From Hemileia vastatrix (Eukaryota > Basidiomycota > Pucciniomycetes > Pucciniales > Zaghouaniaceae), in NCBI GenBank assembly GCA_030280995.1, contig JASXTE010000015.1:17994001-18058000 (forward strand): a stretch of DNA of 64,000 bases, written 5' to 3'. Below, piece by piece: positions 54,423 through 64,000 of this stretch. The stretch's first letter is position 1. The number at the start of each line of letters is the position of its first letter. The notes under the pieces are model-generated. The model ran no database searches. It was not told the origin of the DNA and worked only from the letters and a program-made list of their open reading frames with translations. A program made the position numbers and the translations under genes.

Positions 54423-54725
54423 GGGGTAACTGATAAGCTGGCTGCTCTATCAACAGTTACCCCAGATTATCTGTTTTCAACCCTTTCTCTTAATTTGGTT
54501 GAACCCCAGTATTGGTTTCTTTTCACAGGTTTCAGTCCTCTATGACTTTAAACTGGAATTTACTCTGGTTTTCAAGTGCTGGACTCTTCACTGTTTATTG
54601 GTTTTGGTTTTTTTGTGTTGGACGTTGTGTTTTTGTTAGAAGGTACCCAGGGGGGGCTTCTAGAATTTATTTTGGCAAGTGTGGGGGTAACTGATGAGCT
54701 GGCTGCTTTGTAGAACAGTTACCCC
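54423..54725. repeat. two GGGGTAACTG hairpins in a tandem unit (H)
   Basis: Hairpins at 54423-54463 and 54684-54725 have 10-bp arms and a loop with AGCTGGCTGCT. Each is preceded by GTTAGAAGGTACCCA, so a unit of about 260 bp is tandemly repeated. A degenerate third copy is at about 56634-56677. Confidence 0.75.
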
Positions 54726-55079
54726 AGAATGTCTGTTTCAAGTCTTTGTTTTTCCTAGTGGAATTCTAGTTCTGTTGTTTATTATTCAGGTTTCAAGTCA
54801 ACTATGACTTTAAAATGGTTTGGGACTGGCTTCTTTATCTTTGGTTCTTTTAGATTGGTGGTGGATCACTGGTGGTCTCCCATCATTTTTACTTATTGGA
54901 GGGAGCCCACCCAGTGATCATTTCTATGGATCGGACTTTCCCTTATTGGACCATCTATGGAGCTGGACTGTCTTTGATTTTGCAGTTATGTTTTTGCTAG
55001 ATAGAAGTTTTAGATTATTTTATTTTTTCTCTTTTTTTCTTTTAATTTTTATGGGGGTTGTTTAAAATTATAAAATCAA

Positions 55080-55345
55080 ATATATAGGGTGTTACCACAT
55101 CAGGGTCACCTGTATGTGGGCAAGCATTGGTGGTGAAAGGCTCATCAATTGGCCAGGCAATGCTATTATTTTATTTTTATTTATTATTTATTTCATGTGT
55201 TTCTGTGTTTCATTATTTTTATTATCTTCTGAATTTCTAAATTTTTTGAATTTTGTTTTCTGTTAACCATTTAAAAGAATTAATTGTGTATCCACATCAA
55301 GGTGCACTTGGATTTGGGTAAGGTATCAGGGGATCAGCTCATCAA
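55080..55345. repeat. duplicated TTGATGAGC/ATGTGGG segment (H)
   Basis: Two related stretches, each with a CACATCAGGGT or CACATCAAGGT word, a GGGCAAG or GGGTAAG word and CTCATCAATTGGC. They match the G segments at 41630-41890 in reverse. No coding frame. Confidence 0.55.
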
Positions 55346-55547
55346 TTGGCTGGGGGATACCATTTGTATTATTTTTTATATTTTATTTTATTTCATTTAT
55401 TTTATTTTATTTCATTTTATTTATAAATTTTCAATTTTAATATATTAGTCGTTAAAAAAAAAAAAAAAAATTCTGAAATTATTTTTATTAATTGTTTTAT
55501 ATTATTATTATGTTTCTAATATTTTTGCAGGAGCTCATTGTCTGGAT

Positions 55548-56173
55548 GATGAAGCTTCTGGAGGCTGGTCCGGATTGTGATGACATTTTTGTTTTTTGTT
55601 GGGATTGTGGGTAGCACTGTGTTCTTGGAAGTGCATCCTGCTGGAGAGATGATAGGGATTGTAATGATCAGGAATTGGATTAGAGGGTAGTTCAGAGGAG
55701 GAAGAAGAAGAGGCAGGAATGGAGTGCAGGAGGATGTGCTTAATGATCCTAGACATTTTCCAGTGGTCGTCCAGTAGGCGCTTTCTCAGGGATTTTTCAA
55801 AGTCATTCAAAGGCTTTTAGCATGTTGGAACACATGGTGCTTAGGTGTTTCTTCATGTATCCATAATCCAGGGTCAAAGAAGTTTCAAGAGGTTGGCCAA
55901 CTCCAATAATAGATTCAGGAGGAGGGGTGCCAACTAGACAAGAAGAATTGGATCAGTAATTATTTTTGTTGAAGAAATGGGATAATTAATTTGGTACTTA
56001 CAGATTGGAAGCTCATCAAATCTGTAAGCAGCTGGGATTTGGATCTCTGACAATTTTGTAATGGTCATAGTGGGTGGATCAACTAACATGTGGATGCATT
56101 TTTTGCAGGCATAGTCCTTGGGAGCAGTGAAGCAAGGGATAGTAGAAGGGTTAACATCAGGAGATCCAGCCAT
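55548..56173 (-). pseudogene. antisense gene beta of H, internally deleted
   Basis: Starts MAGSPDVNPSTIPCFTAPKD with CKKCIHM, then jumps to VDPPTMTITKLSEI and IPAAYRFDELPI: the Ser/Pro-rich middle seen in G is deleted. The intron 55934-56001 (GTAAGT...CTAG, 68 nt) matches the G intron in position and phase. Exon 2 gives LTLDYGYMKKHLSTMCSNML; a small deletion then shifts the frame, and the conserved tail (RKRLLDDHWKMSRIIKH) continues in another frame. It supports the gene model of beta but is itself broken. Confidence 0.6.
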
Positions 56174-56309
56174 GATCTGTGGTGAGAAAAGATGATGAAA
56201 AGGGATAGGAGGAGATTTTTGTCAGTGATGGGTAGATGATGAAGTGAAGGTGGAAGTTCAGCAGGTTGCCTGTAGAGGTGTTCTGCATGAAATTGGCTGC
56301 GTCAATTTT

Positions 56310-56830
56310 ATGCAAAATTCTGTCAGTCTATTAAGACTCTAAACTGAAAAATCTATGGTATCAAGATCAGTCCATCAAGACTTTAAACTGAAATCTGGTT
56401 TCTGTTAGTCCTCCAACACTTTAAACTGGCTGGTTTCAAGATTTTGTCAAGAAGTAGTCCGTCAAGACTTTAAACTGAACACTGTGTTAGTCCCCCAAGA
56501 CTTTAAACTGAACACTGTGTTAGTCCCCCAAGACTATAAACTGAGGAATGGGTTTTGTTGTTGGAGTTGGTTTTGAATATTGGGGGAGGGTATCCACAGG
56601 GGGAGCCTCTGAATTTAGCAAAGGCAAGTTTGGGGGTAATTTATGGGCTGGAAGCTCTTTTCACAATTACCCCAGAATGTTAGTTTTTTTTCTCTGTGTC
56701 TTAATGTGGTTGATCTCTGGTTCTGGGTTTATGATTTAGGTTTTGATTCCCCCAAGACTTTAAACTGAGAGTTTTTGAGTCCCTCAAGACTATAAAATGA
56801 GGATGGTCCCCCAAGACTTAAAAATGAGGG
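56310..56830 (-). repeat. array of the 22-nt AGTC...GACT repeat (H)
   Basis: About nine imperfect copies of AGTCCCCCAAGACTTTAAACTG (reverse of the G unit). The spacing is irregular, with best copies at 56486-56543. It is located between antisense genes alpha and beta as in G. Confidence 0.8.
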
Positions 56831-56887
56831 TTGTTTGTTGTTACATCCTATAGAGGGTGTGGTCAATTTTTCTTTTCTGAATCAAAC

Positions 56888-57558
56888 TCAAGTACTAGTG
56901 GAATTACAGAGGGAATCAAGAGATAAAATGAAGTGTTCAGAATTAGCCTTGAACTGGTGAATGAGGCGTCTTCTGTTCTCAATGTCCTGTGGATCTCTAG
57001 CAGGAGTGGATTGGAAGTAGTGAAGAAGAAGTTGTTTCTGTTGAGATGTGTGTTGTTGGAACTTGGCCTTGATAGTGGGCAAGTGCATTGGTGTTGGTGG
57101 TGCAATGGATCCTACATTGCTATCATCACTATCAGAAGATGGAGGAACTGAGAAGTTATCAGTTTTATAGTTGAAGGAAGAAATGAATGTTCTTTACCAT
57201 CAGATGGACCAGGGATGGTGGAACTAGTTGTTTTATGGGTTGTGGCACTCTTCTGGGAAGGGTGGAGCTTTTTGATTAATCTGGGTATCAGGATGGATGG
57301 CCTAGATCTTTTGGTGCTGGCAGAAGAAGGACCAGGTTGAGGTGGAGGTGAATCTGTTGTGGAAGAAAGTGGACCAGGTCTGTGGCAGGTCTTCTTTCTA
57401 GATTGGCAGACATCGCAGGACGTTCTGTATGAATGGACAGGTGGTGTCATGGTGCCGATTAAATTATTGTTGATGCAGTATTGGCAGGGACCCATTTCAG
57501 AGGCAGAATTGGGAAGTAGGTTAAACATGGTGGTTGGATGAAGAAATAATGTGGACAT
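56888..57558 (-). CDS. antisense gene alpha of H: zinc-cluster-like protein
   Basis: Exons 57558-57198 and 57147-56888 give 206 aa. The 50-nt intron (GTAAAG...CTCAG) lies at the same codon and phase as in G, and exon 2 is also 260 nt. Cysteines 25, 28, 48, 51 and 58 are kept, but the third one (C35 in G) is Gly35, so a full six-Cys cluster cannot form. The basic half reads CDVCQSRKKTC; a KRSRP patch and the helical tail (QHTSQQKQLLLHYFQ, LIHQFKANSEHF) are conserved. The ATG is 19 bp from the 3' LTR. An open frame in a pol-less element suggests the gene was kept longer than pol. Confidence 0.75.
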
Positions 57559-57576
57559 TCTCAATTGGAGAGAGGA

Positions 57577-58669
57577 TGTGGTCTTCCAACATTGGCAGGG
57601 GCCTTTGTTGTGTGATTTGGCTTTGTTTGTGCATGTCTTAATTGACATCTGTTAAGGAATTGGGTATTTTTCTGGTTTTATTCCATGGATATTGTGTCTG
57701 CGGGTATGTGGGTACTGTCATTGGATAGCCCTGGTTTTTCTTTATATTTTATTTCTTGTAGAAATTTTTCATATTCTGAGTTTTAAGGGGTCATTTCCTC
57801 ATTTTTCATTTATAAAAGATTGCTGTTTAATTTTGTTTTTTGTGTTTTACGGGCTAACCTTAAGTCTTAGGGTTAAGTGCTTAGTACCATTGGATAGAGC
57901 TAATTTTTCTCTATATTTCATGTCCCAATGTTGTTATAGTGAAATTCTGTGTTTTAAAGGTTTTAGTAGTTGTAGCTAATTTTTCTAAGTAGATTAGTGG
58001 TTTTTGTTGGTTTTCTGGCTTCAGGGAGGCCGGGCCGCTTCAGGCGGCATCTCCAATGTCGGGCCGCCCGCCTGCCTCTCTTATAGGAGGTTGGGGAGCA
58101 CTTCAGGAGGGTTTTTTATGCAATTTGGCGGGTACAGGCGCTAGATTGGTGGGTGCGCATGGGCTCTTAGTTAGTGGTCTGTGTGTACATAGTGAATAAG
58201 ACAGTTTGGGGCAACCTTAATCATCATACAACCATCCGGAGGTGATCTCATTGTTCCTCACTCAGTTTTTACTGTTTTCTGGCCACAATTGGCTGTGTTT
58301 GTTGCAAGTGAGTTCTTTATTTAACTTAACTTTGGCAAATGTTTTCTCTGTTATAGTCTTGCAAGCTATAGCAAGTATTATTGCTGTCTCTGGTGTTTAT
58401 TTGCAGCCTACATCAAGTATCTTTGATCTCTCTGGTGTGGACTTTGTTCTAAATTTCAGTTCTTTGGTCTGATAGTCTATCTGGGGACTACTTTCTTGGC
58501 TCATCAAGCAGTCAAGTGTGTTGAAAAGGAGCTTTAGCAAAACAGGAACCAACTTACTTTAGAAAGTAAATCTCACTCTATTTTTCTAAAGGGACAGGGG
58601 ATTTTCTCTCTGGTTTTTCTCCAACTCCCTTGGTCAAGGCCTATAGCTAGTACTATAGGATTGTGTACA
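57577..58669 (+). repeat. 3' LTR of element H
   Basis: 1093 bp, the same length as the 5' LTR with scattered substitutions (for example GATTGTGTACA against GATTGTCTACA at the end). Preceded by the purine tract GGAGAGAGGA. Confidence 0.92.
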
Positions 58670-59448
58670 GCGGAGCCAGAGGTAGTTCAGCAAAGATCAA
58701 TACTGGAAGAAGGGATGCCTGGAGCAAAGAATAATACTCCAAAGAATCCTGGAGCAAAGTCGACTCAACCAAAGTGGAGAACACAGCGCCCAGTTCATGT
58801 GGAATATACTAGGGCAGCTGAATATCTTATTCCAGAATTTTTTAAAACAACAGTGTCATTGACATTGGGGGTGTTAATGGCAATATCGCCAGATGTAGCA
58901 AATGGCATAGTAGATAAATTTAGGAATGAAAGAGTTTCAAATTGTGTGAGTATGATTGAGAAGAACATTCATTTCAGCCAGTTGTGGAACTTTCAAGGGT
59001 ACCACACTATGCAGGGTCATTAGCGTATTTAATGGTAATGATTAATGGGAAGCAGATCAGAGCGATAGCAGATACTGGTTCTCAGATCAATGTAGTTTCT
59101 GTGGAGGACAGTGTGGATTTAGGGTTTCCAGTAAAATATGGTAAAGGAACTGTGGTGGGTATTGGAAGTGGTAGGTTACCAGTTATAGGGGTGGCTGAAT
59201 ATGTGAAGACACAAGTTTTAGGAGCGTCAAGAGATCTAAAATTTTATTTTCCTATGAGTGTAGTGAAAGCAGTTTTGGGAATGCCGTTTTTTATGGATTA
59301 TTCTGTGATAATAGATTATTGTTTGAATAAGACTATAGGAATTACGATCATGGGTAAAAATGGTATTCCAGTGACAGCAGTCTTAGTAGCACCTAAGGAT
59401 TGTGGCTGGGAAACTAAGAAAGTTGGATCTGTGAGTTTAGAGAAATAA
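58670..59448 (+). pseudogene. aspartic protease, part 3 of element F
   Basis: It resumes F after gypsy H: VHVEYTRAAEYLIPEFFKTT, VSLTLGVLMAISPDVANGIV (compare H's VSLSYGELYAISPGLSDRQ), then after a frame change MVMINGKQIRAIADTGSQIN with D-T-G-S at about 59072, GRLPVIGVAEYVKTQVLGAS and VVKAVLGMPFFMDYSVIIDY. The domain ends at a stop at 59446-59448. The protease core is clean although the element is old. No RT of F follows. Confidence 0.75.
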
Positions 59449-59808
59449 AGAGAGTTTTATGAGTATAAAGGGAGTGGGTGACCACCAGGGAGGTGCCAAT
59501 CTTTTCATTAGGGGCTGAAATTCTAGGTATTACTATCTCCCAGAGTAAGAAGAACCTAGATAGTGATCAATAAGTCCAAAAAGGGATGTGTAAAGTGGGG
59601 CCTCACAGTTGTCTTGGTAATAGTACTATAAAGTGTAATATGTCTGGACTTTTTAATTTCTTTGATTATGGGTTTTGTTATGCTTTTATGAAAAAAAAGA
59701 CAAAAATATGATGTAGTTACAACTCAGAGTTATATCAAAAAAGGTCTAATATTATTTAATGAATGAATCACTGGTGCTGTCTAGTTTTAAAGTATAAACC
59801 AGTAGCAG
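59449..59808. other. no recognisable gene; tail of F linker
   Basis: It has a CCTAGGTGGTCACC-like stretch and AT-rich sequence; a GGTGCCAATC word resembles the linker following protease in H only weakly. Nothing coding was recognised. Confidence 0.3.
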
Positions 59809-60026
59809 TGTGGTTTTCCAACATTGGAAGAAGCCTTTGTTAGTCTGTTTGGCACTGTTTTTGTATGTTTCAATTTACATTACTTGAAAAATTAGGTGTA
59901 TTTTGGTTTTTATTCAGTGAATATTGGGAATATGGGTATGCCGGTACTACCATTGGAGAGCCCCGGTTTTCTCTATATTTCATGTCTTGATGATTTTTTT
60001 CATATTCCAAGTTTTAAGGGGTCATT
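59809..60026 (+). repeat. truncated LTR of the G/H family
   Basis: It starts TGTGGTTTTCCAACATTGGA and follows the first 220 bp of the H LTR (CTCTATATTTCATGTC, GTTTTAAGGGGTCATT) with many changes, then stops where MITE-2-like sequence begins. It is older than the G and H LTRs. Confidence 0.75.
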
Positions 60027-60100
60027 CACCATGTAATATTTGGGGGGGACTTGCTAGCAAGTCCTCAACTTGAAGTCAGATAGTACTCAGATGGAAGGCA
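60027..60100. mobile_element. MITE-2-like end, copy d (one end only)
   Basis: CACCATGTAATATTTGGGGG followed by GGACTTGCTAGCAAGTCC matches the MITE-2 terminus. The opposite end was not found downstream within several hundred bases, so the copy is truncated or belongs to a longer relative. Confidence 0.55.
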
Positions 60101-61725
60101 GATGTAACTCATGCTGAACTCTTCTTTAACAACAGCTTTAGCTTTTGATTAATGATAACTGAATCTTCACTAAAATAATTGTGAAACTTCAATGAACTCT
60201 GATTAGAAATTAAAGTAAGGAAAGTTTAAGAATCTTCTCAACACAAATTTCTTTTTCATTAAATATATTTTTATTTTATTTTTCAATTCTATTTTATCAA
60301 TAAAATTAAAGAAAAATTGATTATTAATTCTACAGTTATCATTTTTAAATTAATTTATTATTTTAAGAAAATATTTTTCAAAACATATGAAAGCTAATAT
60401 GTACCTTTTAAAGATCAAAAAAATTTTCATTGGGAATTAAAAATAGTATTATTTTAATAGAAACCATATAAACTGAAGTTGGATTATATTTCATATAAAA
60501 ATTTTTAGATTGAAAAATATTATTTGTTGAACTAAAATTAATTATATGAGAAGCACATTGAACCATCAGGATTTTTAAATTTTTAGGTCTAGCACTAAGT
60601 AAAAAACAAACAAAACCAAAAAGGAAAATGGAAAAGAAAAACCTGAGTCATGTTTTATTGGTTAATTTTTAACTCAATAAAGGACTTTCATAGTTTATTT
60701 GTACTAATCAATAATCAATAATAAATAATTGGTTTTGTATCTTCAAATAATTTTAATTCTTTATGTGGTATACTTGAATCATGTTTTTGAACCTTTTTCA
60801 TGTAGCAAAATTATTGAAATTTTAAGGGAAATAATTTCTATCTTCTTATAGCTATAGTGATTCCAAAAATACTTAATGAATATATAATATATCTTAACTA
60901 AATTAATTGAATGTCTGAATTTCTGAATCTTGTTTTTATTTTTTTCCATTTATTTTTTGTCAGTTTACTTTGGGTAGTAAATTGATCTTATTTTTAAAAA
61001 AAATAAATTAATAGTCAGTTAATTTTTATTTTGAAAAAAATTATACATAAAAATAATCTCAAATTTTCAAATGGAAATTATAATAAACCAATAACTATTT
61101 ATTAAAATTCAATTTGAAATTGGATTTTTGCAGGAATACCATTTTTTTCAATAACATTTTTCTTCTGTAGCTCATACAAAAAATTGTACATTTTATTTTT
61201 ATGTGAATATATGGAATTCAAGTTAGTATTTTATGCCATATTATTGTTCAGTGACTCTTCTGAATATTGAGTAGAAGATTTTTTTAATCATTATACCAGT
61301 TTTAATATAGAAAAATTTAATTTAAAACTTTGTTTATAATACAAATGATCAAAAATTTTAGCTCTTCCCTTAGAAAATTTATATATTAGAAAAATTATTT
61401 TGTAATTAATATAAATTCAAGAAAATATTTTAATTTTTATTTGTCTTATTTTAAGATGTTTCTTTTCAAGGTTAAATAGAGTACAAAGTTGAAAATGCAC
61501 ATGCTTGATTTCAGGGACAAAATACTTTACAAGGTTAAATCACATCTTAAAATTTCCACATAATTTTCAGATAAAACAATACAGTTTAAAGATTTTGTAA
61601 TGCTTAATAGTAATAAAATACTAAAATTATTAATTAAAAAAAAGTAAATTTTTATTTTAACAACAAGTAAATCTATACAATACACTATATTTGATATTCT
61701 TTTGATAAAAAAAGACTACATATAT
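60101..61725. other. AT-rich stretch without recognisable genes
   Basis: Very AT-rich, with long A and T runs and no reading frame of note. No transposon domain, RNA gene or clear repeat was recognised. It may be old, eroded transposon sequence. Confidence 0.4.
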
Positions 61726-62906
61726 TGTCAGCCAAGCTGTCCCAGGAGCCCAGTAAATAAGCATACAATTTTATTAGAACTAAAAAACAACATAATAATT
61801 TGCAGATTATGTATTTAAATTAATATTTCTTTTCATAATAATTTATATAAGTATTTTATTTATATGTAAGTAAAATAAATTTTATATAATTTTTATTATC
61901 AGATAAATTAATTATACATCATTTAATTATTATATTCCATAAAAGAGGGCTCATTTTTTATGTATTTAATGATTATAAATTAAGAATTAATTAATTATAA
62001 ACTTATAATATAATTAATTATATTATATTGTAATTAAATTAAATTAAATTAATTATTAAAATATTCTTTTCATAAATTATCATCCATGATTATTTACGCT
62101 TCTTTTTTGACCCTTAATTGTGTCAGAAAATTATTAAATAAATTAAACTATTTATTTAAGATAATAATATTAAAATCCTCACTTTGAATTAACAATAAAA
62201 TTAAATTAATTATTAAGTTACCAAAATAGTAAAAACAAATGATTACTTTTCCTTTACAATTGAATTAAATTAATTACAAAAATTGTTGCGTCAAAATATT
62301 CTATTTGTTTCAATTAAAACCCTTAAAACATTGTAATACCTTTTTTTAATTATTTTACTCACAGTTATTATGTTTCAGAATTATTTAATTACTCATTATT
62401 TTAATAAACTGGTTTGGGAAACTTATTCTCTTACTCATGGGTTTAATTAGTTGTTTCATGTTTTCCTCTCAATATCTATGTTATAGTTATATTCTTTTAT
62501 ATTCTTTTTTTACCTTATTACTATTTCGTAAAAACTCATTTGTGGAGCTTTAGAGGACCCCTTGCCTTTAAAAAGGCCTTGGATAATCCCCTGTAACCTC
62601 ATCACTTAATTACTCATCATATTTTATTATTTCTTGTGGCACTTCAGTCCCCTTAAATATTAAATAAAATTATAAGGTTGTTTTAAGATTTTTAATAGTT
62701 TTTTTTTTGATATTTGAGCAGAGAGAAAAAATAAAATACTTACTAGTATAACCAGCTCACCCTGAATCATTTTTTGTCTACCAAAAAAGTTACTTCATCA
62801 TCCAATCATCCTTTACTTCCCTCTTCTTTTACTTTATTTCACTTTTATCCTCTTCTTCTTTCCATTTAACCCTCTTTTTTACTTCCTTCTAGATGAGCAT
62901 CCAACA
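61726..62906 (+). repeat. 5' LTR of gypsy element I
   Basis: Begins TGTCAGCCAAGCTGTCCCAG and ends GCATCCAACA (1181 bp), followed by ATTGGGGACCTTTCC, the same primer-site type as element E. Contains TTTAAAAAGGCCTTGG (about 62566) as a possible TATA box. The second half matches the LTR remnant at 1-640. The 3' copy is outside the window. Confidence 0.8.
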
Positions 62907-63583
62907 ATTGGGGACCTTTCCAAACAGCAACAATTGACTTGACAAATTTTGGACAAATGACAAACACACGGACCACCTCATGCAAAAAGTGAACTTTTTC
63001 CACGACCATTAATCAAACCAGGGAACTTAAATTAAGGTTTATATATTTTGTAGTTGATTTAAAAATCAGTACTTTAAGGCAACCATTGCTCCTATAAACT
63101 CTTATATTAAATTTTTTATTGCAATAACAGTGATTGTGGCTTAGTGCTGATTCACTTAGTGTAAGTTTTCAATTAAATTTTATTTTTTTCTCCTAGTTGA
63201 CTATAATAGAGTTTTAATACCTCTTAGTCCTAGAAGAGATCACAAATTTTAATCTTAATATTTAAATTATTAATTTAATTCTTATTATTATTAAATTTGT
63301 TGATTTTGGTTGACTATAATAGTACTCTGTACTTAGTCTTAGTAACTGCCATATAAATTCTGGTATTAATATTGTTGATTGAAATTAAATCTCTATTTTT
63401 TAAGTCCCAATAATTTATTTAGATCAAATATAACTTTCTTTAATTATATTAAATACTACTTTAAATTTGAATAATTGTACTTATTTTTAAAATAATATTT
63501 TAATATAAAAATATATTTTTGTCATCTAAGCTGACATATTTATTTGTTTAAAGGAATTATATATTATTTATTCTCCCACTTAC
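62907..63583 (+). other. leader of element I
   Basis: 677 bp, non-coding. It contains two units TTGACTATAATAG...CTTAGTC(C/T)TAG at about 63198 and 63310, related to TTGACCATAATAGAGC at 25201 in E, but the long TTCAG-TTGAC array of E is not present. Confidence 0.6.
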
Positions 63584-64000
63584 ATGTCTATTAAATTGAC
63601 TGAGAGCATAGATAACCTGCATGTGGATAAAATTGAAGTGGATGTTGATAATGAATCTGTAGGTTCTTCAAAATTAACTTGCAGGAATTCTTCAGCTGAA
63701 AAAAAACCTTCATACCCTTCAGGACATAGAAATGACAGGAGAAGTGGCAAACACCCCTCACAAAAATATTCAGAAAGAAGTCAAACCTCTGGTAAATCAG
63801 GAAAATCCTCTAACAGGTATAAAAATAAAAAAGGTTCCTCTTAACCAGCAAGTCAACAATTTGTCCAGCCACATAAAGGAGAGGAGAGCAGAAAGTATGA
63901 AATACAAGGCAAGAGTGGAAACCCTTTTTTCCCAGATGCAGGAGCTTCTATCTCAAAAGCAGGTTCAACTTTCTCCCATGTTATCAACTCAGTCTCAGCC
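63584..64000 (+). CDS. gag of element I, spliced, cut by window end
   Basis: Exon 1 63584-63658 encodes MSIKLTESIDNLHVDKIEVD and five more residues (DNES last). A 64-nt intron (63659-63722, GTAGGT...TTCAG) joins to DIEMTGEVANTPHKNIQK, and the frame continues through IKIKKVPLNQQVNNLSSHIK (E: FKIKKMPLSQQIKNLSTHIN) to the window end. Unspliced, translation stops at 63842-63844 after 86 codons. The agreement with E across the splice junction is the main evidence for the intron in both. Other acceptors are possible but would not keep the alignment. Confidence 0.75.

Larger units (their letters stand above)
50134..58669 (+). mobile_element. non-autonomous Ty3/gypsy element H (pol deleted)
   Basis: LTRs 50134-51226 and 57577-58669, both 1093 bp. 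Gag and protease are present with two frameshifts; after the linker domain RT, RNase H and integrase are missing. The 3' part keeps the hairpins, the repeat array and both antisense genes. Flanks GCAG (50130-50133) and GCGG (58670-58673) are a possible imperfect 4-bp duplication. It interrupts element F between gag and protease. Confidence 0.9.

Noticed and set aside
1..64000. tRNA or rRNA genes
   Set aside because: No cloverleaf or rRNA-like stretch was recognised; the only tRNA-like words are retrotransposon primer sites.

Overview
This is AT-rich eukaryotic DNA packed with transposable elements. The most likely source is a basidiomycete fungus, probably a rust (Pucciniales). That is an inference from three things seen here: short GT-AG introns of about 40-110 nt, Ty1/copia gag proteins with the GKHNP...CFQLHPEKR signature I associate with rust elements, and CX2CX6C zinc-cluster proteins. 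No rRNA, tRNA, CRISPR array or prokaryotic feature was seen.

Layout. 1-2217 is a deleted Ty3/gypsy element (Z). 3100-4655 holds the only convincing host gene, an eight-exon gene for a predicted 336-residue seven-transmembrane receptor-like protein. From 5425 a decayed Ty1/copia element (B) begins, split into three pieces by two insertions. The first insertion is copia element A (5784-23715, target duplication CTAAC). A itself contains two copies of a 198-bp TA-flanked MITE, a decayed gypsy element D (8542-19487), a solo LTR of the G/H family and two copies of a second MITE family (a third copy is in D). D's 5' LTR is in turn split by a nearly intact copia element C on the minus strand (8601-13949, target duplication GAACT). 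The second insertion in B is a young gypsy/chromovirus E (24001-32760, target duplication GAATA).

From about 34.4 to 60 kb lies an old gypsy element F, interrupted by two related gypsy elements with LTRs of about 1.09 kb: G (36816-49221, minus) and H (50134-58669, plus). H has lost RT, RNase H and integrase. The 5' end of another gypsy element (I) starts at 61726 and runs off the window.

How the parts work together. E and I appear to share a conserved intron near the start of gag, so the N-terminus and the coiled coil join only after splicing. E also carries an array of micro-exon-like repeats in its leader. G and H each carry, between pol and the 3' LTR and in antisense orientation, two spliced genes. 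One (alpha) encodes a permuted Zn2Cys6-like protein; its single intron and second-exon length are identical in G and H. Around them are LTR islands rich in CGG/CCG, arrays of a 22-nt AGTC...GACT repeat, and repeated GGGGTAACTG/CAGTTACCCC hairpins. The antisense gene pair with its cis elements is the best candidate here for an undescribed system.
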